Below are positions 7,419 through 11,867 of a stretch of DNA of 11,867 nucleotides, in pieces. A model generated the notes under the pieces. It ran no database searches and was not told the origin of the DNA. It saw only the letters and a list, made by a program, of their open reading frames with translations. This stretch comes from Geobacter sp. (lineage in GTDB: Bacteria; Desulfobacterota; Desulfuromonadia; Geobacterales; Pseudopelobacteraceae): assembly GCA_027346925.1 (NCBI GenBank), contig DAIERH010000057.1, forward strand, positions 1-11,867. The letters run 5' to 3'. Within the stretch, counting starts at the first letter, position 1, and the number at the start of each line of letters is the position of its first letter. The translations under genes were made by a program, and so were the position numbers.

Positions 7419-7439
7419 TCGCCAAAAAGGCGGTTTTTT
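7419..7439 (+). terminator. Weak intrinsic terminator downstream of the M16 gene
   Basis: TCGCC (7419-7423), loop aaaaa, then GGCGG (7429-7433) form a 5-bp stem including one T-G pair, followed by six T residues. The stem is short, but its position 96 bases after the last rightward gene, with convergent genes ahead, fits termination. The stretch between 7324 and 7418 holds only a small palindrome (ACGCA-aa-TGCGT, 7364-7375) and no coding signal. Confidence 0.45.
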
Positions 7440-7443
7440 GCTG

Positions 7444-7634
7444 ACAGTCTCCTGAATCCGTGACGCCGGAATGCCGCAGTGGCCGGAAGAGCCGGGGCCC
7501 ACACGTCGCCATGCCGTGACAAACCACTCACTCCACTGGTCCTTCGCCGGACTGACGGTAATCTCCTGAAATGTAATGGCAGAGGCCTTCCGGACCAGTG
7601 GAGGCAGGGAGGCGTCACGGATTCAGGAGTCTGT
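7444..7634. repeat. About 190-bp imperfect palindromic element, MITE-like or structured RNA
   Basis: The outer arms are 7444-7467 and 7611-7634: 24 bp with one mismatch, including a perfect 19-bp block CTCCTGAATCCGTGACGCC (7449-7467) matched at 7611-7629. Inner arms CTCCACTGGTCC (7531-7542) and its perfect complement (7592-7603) are nested inside. The left inter-arm segment (7468-7530) is 63 bases and can form its own GC hairpin around 7480-7502; the right one is 7 bases. There is no convincing ORF and no clear flanking target duplication. AACGCAAA (7363-7370) and its complement TTTGCGTT (7657-7664) flank the whole and may mark wider ends. It lies between convergent gene sets and accounts for most of the 359-base gap. 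Confidence 0.65.
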
Positions 7635-7682
7635 TTTTACTTTGCATCCTGGCGCCTTTGCGTTTCAAATGATTTTATCGGT

Positions 7683-9134
7683 TTATTTGCCCTTCTCCAG
7701 ATCATCGCCCGCGGGCAATGAGGATGCATCCCACCCTCCGCCCAATGCCTTGATGAGCAGCACGCTGGCCACCATGCGGCGGCCCTGAATACCGATGGCG
7801 GTCAGCTCGTTGGACAGTTCCGCGGTCTGGGCCACCAGGACGTTCAGGTAGCTCACGACGCCTGCCTTGTACTGGTTGCCGGTGATCGTCAGCGATTGCC
7901 GGGCCGCCGCGACGGTCTCCTCCTGAACCCGCGCCTCCTGTTCCAGGATACGCAGCGCCGCCAGATTATCCTCCACCTCCTGAAAACCGGTCAGCACGGT
8001 TTGCCGGTAGGCCGCCACCTCCGCGTCGTAGGCGGCTCGGGCCTGTGCGTCCTGCGCCTTGCGAAGTCCACCGTCGAACAGGGTCTCGGAGATGGAGGGG
8101 CCGACGGCCCAGAAACGGCTGGGCCAGGTCAGCCATTTGGAGAGGCTGGTCGATTCCAGGCCGCCCGACGCGGACAGGGCGAGGGAAGGATACCAGGCGG
8201 CCTCTGCCACGCCGATCTGGGCATTGGCGGCAGCCATGCGCCGTTCCGCCGCCGCTATGTCGGGCCGGCGTTCCAGCAGCTGCGAGGGGACGCCGGTCGG
8301 GATAAGCGGGGGACTTGCGGTCAGCGGCGCCGTTGCCAGGGAAAAACTGGAGGCGGGTTCACCGATCAAAAGGGCGATGGCGTGCTCCAGTTGGGCGCGC
8401 TGCACCCCCAGGTCGATGGCCTGGGCCTGGGTGCCCTTCAGCTGGGTCTCGGCCTGGAGCACGTCCGACTTGGCCGCCACGCCGCTCGCGTACCTGTTCC
8501 GGGTCAGCTCCAGGGATTTTTGGTAGGCCTCTACGGTGGCGTCCAGCAGTTGCCGCTGGCTATCCAGCGCGCGCATCTGGAAATAGGCCTGGGCAAGGCT
8601 GGCCTGGGTGCTGAGGCGCAGTGCCGCCAGATCGGCGCCGCTGGCCTGGGCGCCGGCCCGGCTGGCCTCGACGCCGCGGCGGATACGGCCCCAGATGTCG
8701 GCCTCCCAGGAGAGATCGACCGGCAGCCGGAAGTCGGTGATGGAGTTGTTCGGTGCGAATAGGCCGCCATTGGTGGTGGCGGAATTGCGGGAGTTGGTGG
8801 CCGAGGCGCCCACCGTGGCGGTCGGGAAATACCCGGCCCGGGCGGCCTGGAGCAGGGCGCGGGCCTGGCGGAACTGGGCCTCCGCCCCGATGACGTTCTG
8901 GTTCGATACAACCACCCGATCCTCCAAGGCGCTGAGCTGCGGGTCGTTGTAGCCCACCCACCATTTCCCCTTGATGGCCTCGTCCCTGGGCCGCGCCGGT
9001 CTCCAGCCGTTCGTTTCCTTGTAGGCCGCCGGCATGACCGGCGTGGCGGTCGGCCGGACGTAGTCAGGTCCGACCGTGCAGGCACAGAGGAGCGTAAGGG
9101 CAGCAACTGTCTGAATAGGTTTCACCATGTTCAT
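7683..9134 (-). CDS. RND efflux outer-membrane factor lipoprotein (NodT/OprM family)
   Basis: This 483-aa TolC-like channel subunit has a signal peptide ending in the lipobox-like LCAC, with the lipidated Cys probably residue 19. The family's classic mature start CTVGPDYVRP follows. The Cys at the -2 position of the box is slightly unusual. WWVGYNDPQLSALEDRVV and two OEP repeats with long Ala/Gln/Glu-rich helices complete the expected layout. The length is normal. The start at 9134 has AAAGGA (9143-9148) 8 bases upstream. It lies 91 bases after the RND pump gene on the same strand and almost certainly completes that pump. It could also serve the MacAB-like exporter, which lacks its own channel. 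Confidence 0.92.
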   Translation of the reverse strand: MNMVKPIQTVAALTLLCACTVGPDYVRPTATPVMPAAYKETNGWRPARPRDEAIKGKWWVGYNDPQLSALEDRVVVSNQNVIGAEAQFRQARALLQAARAGYFPTATVGASATNSRNSATTNGGLFAPNNSITDFRLPVDLSWEADIWGRIRRGVEASRAGAQASGADLAALRLSTQASLAQAYFQMRALDSQRQLLDATVEAYQKSLELTRNRYASGVAAKSDVLQAETQLKGTQAQAIDLGVQRAQLEHAIALLIGEPASSFSLATAPLTASPPLIPTGVPSQLLERRPDIAAAERRMAAANAQIGVAEAAWYPSLALSASGGLESTSLSKWLTWPSRFWAVGPSISETLFDGGLRKAQDAQARAAYDAEVAAYRQTVLTGFQEVEDNLAALRILEQEARVQEETVAAARQSLTITGNQYKAGVVSYLNVLVAQTAELSNELTAIGIQGRRMVASVLLIKALGGGWDASSLPAGDDLEKGK

Positions 9135-9162
9135 GTGTTTTTTCCTTTATGGGCACTACGTT

Positions 9163-9190
9163 CCCCCCTTTGGAAAAGGAGGCAGGGGGG
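9163..9190. repeat. C-rich hairpin repeat between the RND and outer-membrane factor genes
   Basis: CCCCCCTTT (9163-9171), a short gga spacer, AAAGGAGG (9175-9182) and a second run of six G (9185-9190) give two alternative G-rich partners for one C-rich arm. It resembles the repeat at 5545-5565 but is less perfect. On the transcribed (minus) strand it lies between the pump's stop at 9226 and the ribosome binding site of the next gene at 9143-9148. It could form a stem that affects processing or relative expression. No T-tract makes it a terminator. Confidence 0.5.
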
Positions 9191-9225
9191 ATTTGGAGTT
9201 AAAGGCGAAATCCCATCAATCCCCT

Positions 9226-11867
9226 TTAGGCCCGTTGTTCGGGTCCTTTCTGTTTCCCTCTTCCCCGCACCCGCTCCATCCACAACCGGAAACGGTCCAT
9301 GTACAGGTACACCACCGGTGTCGTGTACAGGGTCATCATCTGGCTGAAAATCAGCCCGCCCACGATGGCGATCCCCAGGGGGCGCCTGAGCTCCGAACCC
9401 ACCCCGCTCCCCAGCGCCAGGGGGAGCGCACCCAGGAGGGCCGCCATGGTGGTCATCATGATCGGCCGGAAGCGGAGCAGGCAGGCCTCGTAGATGGCCT
9501 CCTCCGGGCTCTTCCCCTCCATCCGCTCGGCGGAGACGGCGAAATCCACCATCATGATGCCGTTCTTCTTGACGATACCGATCAACAGAATGATGCCGAT
9601 GATGGCGATGATGGAGAGGTCGGTGCGAAAGCACATCAGGGCCAGCACTGCGCCCACCCCGGCCGATGGGAGGGTGGAGAGGATCGTGATGGGGTGGATG
9701 TAGCTCTCGTACAAGACTCCCAGCACGATGTAGACCGACACCAGCGCCGCCAGGATCAACAAGGGCTCGTTGGCGAGGGACGACTGGAAGGCCTGGGCAG
9801 TGCCGGAAAAGCTCCCCTGGACCCTGGCCGGCATCCCCATGCGGCGCGTGGCCTCCTCGATGGCCTTGACCGCATCGCCCAGGGCCACGCCCGGGGCTAG
9901 GTTGAAGGAGAGGGTAACCGAGGGGAACTGCCCCTGGTGATTCACCGCCAGCGGGGTGGCGGACGGCTCGAAGCGGGTGAAAGCCGAGAGGGGAACCTGC
10001 GTGCCGTTGGTGGAGGGTACGTAGATATCCTTCAGGGTGTCCGGGTGCTGCCAGAAACGGGGTTCCACCTCCATCACCACATGGTACTGGTTGAGCAGGG
10101 TATAGCTGATGGAGACCTGGCGCTGGCCAAAGGCGTCGTAGAGGGTGTCGTCGATCACCTGGGGGGTGATGCCCAGGCGGCTGGCCGTCGGCCGGTCGAT
10201 CCTGATATCCGCCTCCAAACCCCGGTCCTGCTGGTCGCTGTTCACGTCCACAACTCCGGGGATGGTGCGCAGCCGCTGCAGCATGCGCTGGCTCCAGCTG
10301 TTCAGCTCGGCCAGGTCGTCACTCTGCAGGGTATACTGATACAGGGCGTTGCTGATCCTGCCGCCGATGCGCAGGTCCTGCACCGGCTGGAAAAAGGTGG
10401 GAGCCCCCGCCACATGCGCCAGACTCTTCCGCAGGCGGCCGATGACCTGCTGCGCCGTGCCGGTGCGCCGGTCGAACGGTTTCAGGGCCACGAACATCCG
10501 GCCGCTGTTGGTGGTGGAGCCGCCGCCGGTGAAGCCGATCACGTAGTCCACATCCCTGTCCTGCTTGACGATCTCCACCACCTGCAGCAGCTTCTCCTCC
10601 ATGGCCTGGAAGGAGATGTCCTGGGATGCCTGGATGCCGCCGACCAGGCGCCCGTTGTCCTGCTCCGGGAAGAACCCCTTGGGCACGCGCACGAACAGCA
10701 GCACGTTGGTCGCCAGCGTTGCCAGGAGCAGCACAAGCATGAAGCGCGAGTGACGCAGGGCCCAGGCCAGGGAGGTCTCGTAGTGCCGGTGCATCCAGTC
10801 GAACATGGCCTCGCTGGCCCGGTAGACCGGGCCGCGGCTCCGTTTCCGCTCCGGTCGCAGCAGGGTGGCGCACATCATGGGGGTGGTGGTGAGGGAGATC
10901 AGCAGCGAGACCATGATCGCCGTGGAGAGCACCACGGCAAACTCGCGGAACAGCCGGCCCACCATGCCCCCCATCAGGAGGATCGGGATGAACACTGCCA
11001 CCAGCGACACGCTCATGGAGAGCACCGTGAAGGCGATCTCCCTTGACCCGGACAGGGCGGCCCGGAAGGGGGACTGCCCCATCTCCCGGTAGCGGGTGAC
11101 GTTCTCCAGCACCACGATGGCGTCGTCCACCACGAAGCCGGTGGCAATGGTCAGCGCCATGAGCGACAGGTTGTCCAGGGAGTAGCCCAACAGGTACATC
11201 ACCCCGAAGGTGCCGATGATCGACACCCCTACGGCAACGGCCGGGATGATTGTGGCGCGCACGTTGCGCAGGAACCAGAACACCACCATGATCACCAGGA
11301 AGCCGGAGACGAGGAGCGTCCACTCCACGTCGCGCAGGGAGCCGCGGATGGGTGGGGTGCGGTCCAGCACCACCGACAGCTTGACCGAGCCGGGCAGGGC
11401 CGCCTCCAACTGGGGCAGCATGGCGCGCACGTTGTCCACGGTCTCGATGATGTTGGCCCCGGGCTGGCGGAACAGGATCACCATGATCGCCGGCTTGCCG
11501 TTGACGTAGCCGGCGGCCCGCAGGTCCTCCACCGAGTCCTGAACCTGCGCCACGTCCCCCAGCCTGACCGCCGCGCCGTTGCGATAGCTCACCACCAGGG
11601 GCAGATACTCGGCGGCCTTGCGGATCTGGTCGTTGGTGCGGATCTCCCAGGTCCTGCCGCCGGTGGTGAGCTGTCCCTTGGGGCGGTTGACGTTGGTGGC
11701 GGACAGCACGCCCCGCACGTTCTCCAGACTGAGGCCGTAGTTGCTGATCATCAGGGGATTCAGTTCCACCCGCACCGCCGGCAGCGAGCTCCCCCCCACG
11801 ATGACCTGGCCCACTCCCGGTGCCTGGGAGAGTTTCTGCTGCAGGATCGAGGAGGCTACGTCGTACA
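9226..11867 (-). CDS. RND multidrug efflux inner-membrane pump, MdtB/MdtC-like (5'-truncated by window edge)
   Basis: About 880 residues of a roughly 1,030-residue HAE1-type RND proton/drug antiporter are visible. The frame stays open to the right edge, reading YDVASSILQQKLSQAPGVGQV before the internal GTG at 11814, which is therefore not the start. The proton-relay Asp pair is present in GFVVDDAIVVLEN (codons at 11122-11127), and the lysine pair of IVKKNGIMM lies at 9565-9570. EQDNGRLVGGIQASQDISFQAM and the C-terminal half ILLIGIVKKNGI favour the MdtB/MdtC branch over AcrB. The protein exports toxic compounds from the inner membrane and periplasm through the channel encoded at 7683-9134. The adaptor, and often a second RND subunit, should lie beyond the right edge. 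Confidence 0.93.
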   Translation of the reverse strand, partial: YDVASSILQQKLSQAPGVGQVIVGGSSLPAVRVELNPLMISNYGLSLENVRGVLSATNVNRPKGQLTTGGRTWEIRTNDQIRKAAEYLPLVVSYRNGAAVRLGDVAQVQDSVEDLRAAGYVNGKPAIMVILFRQPGANIIETVDNVRAMLPQLEAALPGSVKLSVVLDRTPPIRGSLRDVEWTLLVSGFLVIMVVFWFLRNVRATIIPAVAVGVSIIGTFGVMYLLGYSLDNLSLMALTIATGFVVDDAIVVLENVTRYREMGQSPFRAALSGSREIAFTVLSMSVSLVAVFIPILLMGGMVGRLFREFAVVLSTAIMVSLLISLTTTPMMCATLLRPERKRSRGPVYRASEAMFDWMHRHYETSLAWALRHSRFMLVLLLATLATNVLLFVRVPKGFFPEQDNGRLVGGIQASQDISFQAMEEKLLQVVEIVKQDRDVDYVIGFTGGGSTTNSGRMFVALKPFDRRTGTAQQVIGRLRKSLAHVAGAPTFFQPVQDLRIGGRISNALYQYTLQSDDLAELNSWSQRMLQRLRTIPGVVDVNSDQQDRGLEADIRIDRPTASRLGITPQVIDDTLYDAFGQRQVSISYTLLNQYHVVMEVEPRFWQHPDTLKDIYVPSTNGTQVPLSAFTRFEPSATPLAVNHQGQFPSVTLSFNLAPGVALGDAVKAIEEATRRMGMPARVQGSFSGTAQAFQSSLANEPLLILAALVSVYIVLGVLYESYIHPITILSTLPSAGVGAVLALMCFRTDLSIIAIIGIILLIGIVKKNGIMMVDFAVSAERMEGKSPEEAIYEACLLRFRPIMMTTMAALLGALPLALGSGVGSELRRPLGIAIVGGLIFSQMMTLYTTPVVYLYMDRFRLWMERVRGRGKQKGPEQRA

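Noticed and set aside
7434..7643. Target-site duplication flanking the palindromic element
   Set aside because: T-rich flanks (TTTTTTGC on the left, TTTTTACTTTGC on the right) look alike but do not form a clean direct repeat at the arm ends.
7400..7788. Short open frames of 62-80 codons on both strands in the non-coding gap
   Set aside because: They run across the inverted-repeat arms and into the 3' end of the outer-membrane-factor gene, and they lack ribosome binding sites or recognisable motifs.
9937..11046. 369-codon open frame on the plus strand opposite the RND pump
   Set aside because: The RND gene on the other strand carries all expected motifs; this frame is a His/Gly/Arg-rich shadow typical of GC-rich antisense.

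Overview
The window is GC-rich (roughly 60-65 percent by eye) and tightly packed. Several features suggest a Geobacter-like member of the Desulfuromonadota/Geobacterales: a split MacAB-type exporter, a bacterial acyl-ACP thioesterase next to HIT and M16 genes, a lipoprotein TolC-like protein with an MdtB/C-type RND pump, and C-rich hairpin repeats. This assignment is an inference from gene style; no marker gene is present.

Left edge (1-435). The first 13 codons of a tetrapyrrole methylase, probably cobalamin pathway, point left off the window behind a good sigma-70 promoter. Facing right is a second promoter with a perfect palindrome just upstream. It leads to a 24-codon ORF with a strong ribosome binding site, whose stop codon lies in the loop of a perfect 9-bp hairpin. 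A strong intrinsic terminator follows. A separate extended -10 element lies after the terminator, just before the first large gene.

Region 436-4763 (+). A MacA-like membrane fusion protein, a MacB-like ATPase and a MacB-like FtsX permease are packed within 2-3 bases of each other, forming a tripartite ABC exporter without its own outer-membrane channel. A secreted coiled-coil/TPR protein follows 72-78 bases downstream.

Region 4796-7323 (+). This run holds an acyl-ACP thioesterase (TTG start), a HIT-family protein and an M16 zinc peptidase. The last two overlap by ATGA.

Region 7324-7682 is non-coding. It lies between convergent gene sets and holds a weak terminator and a roughly 190-bp imperfect palindrome with 24-bp outer arms and 12-bp inner arms.

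Region 7683-11867 (-). An RND inner-membrane pump gene, cut by the window edge, is followed by its outer-membrane factor lipoprotein. A C-rich hairpin repeat sits in the 91-base gap between them. The periplasmic adaptor, and possibly a second RND subunit, would lie beyond the right edge.

The large genes belong to well-known families. The least explained parts are the small-ORF leader at 126-363 and the palindromic element at 7444-7634.
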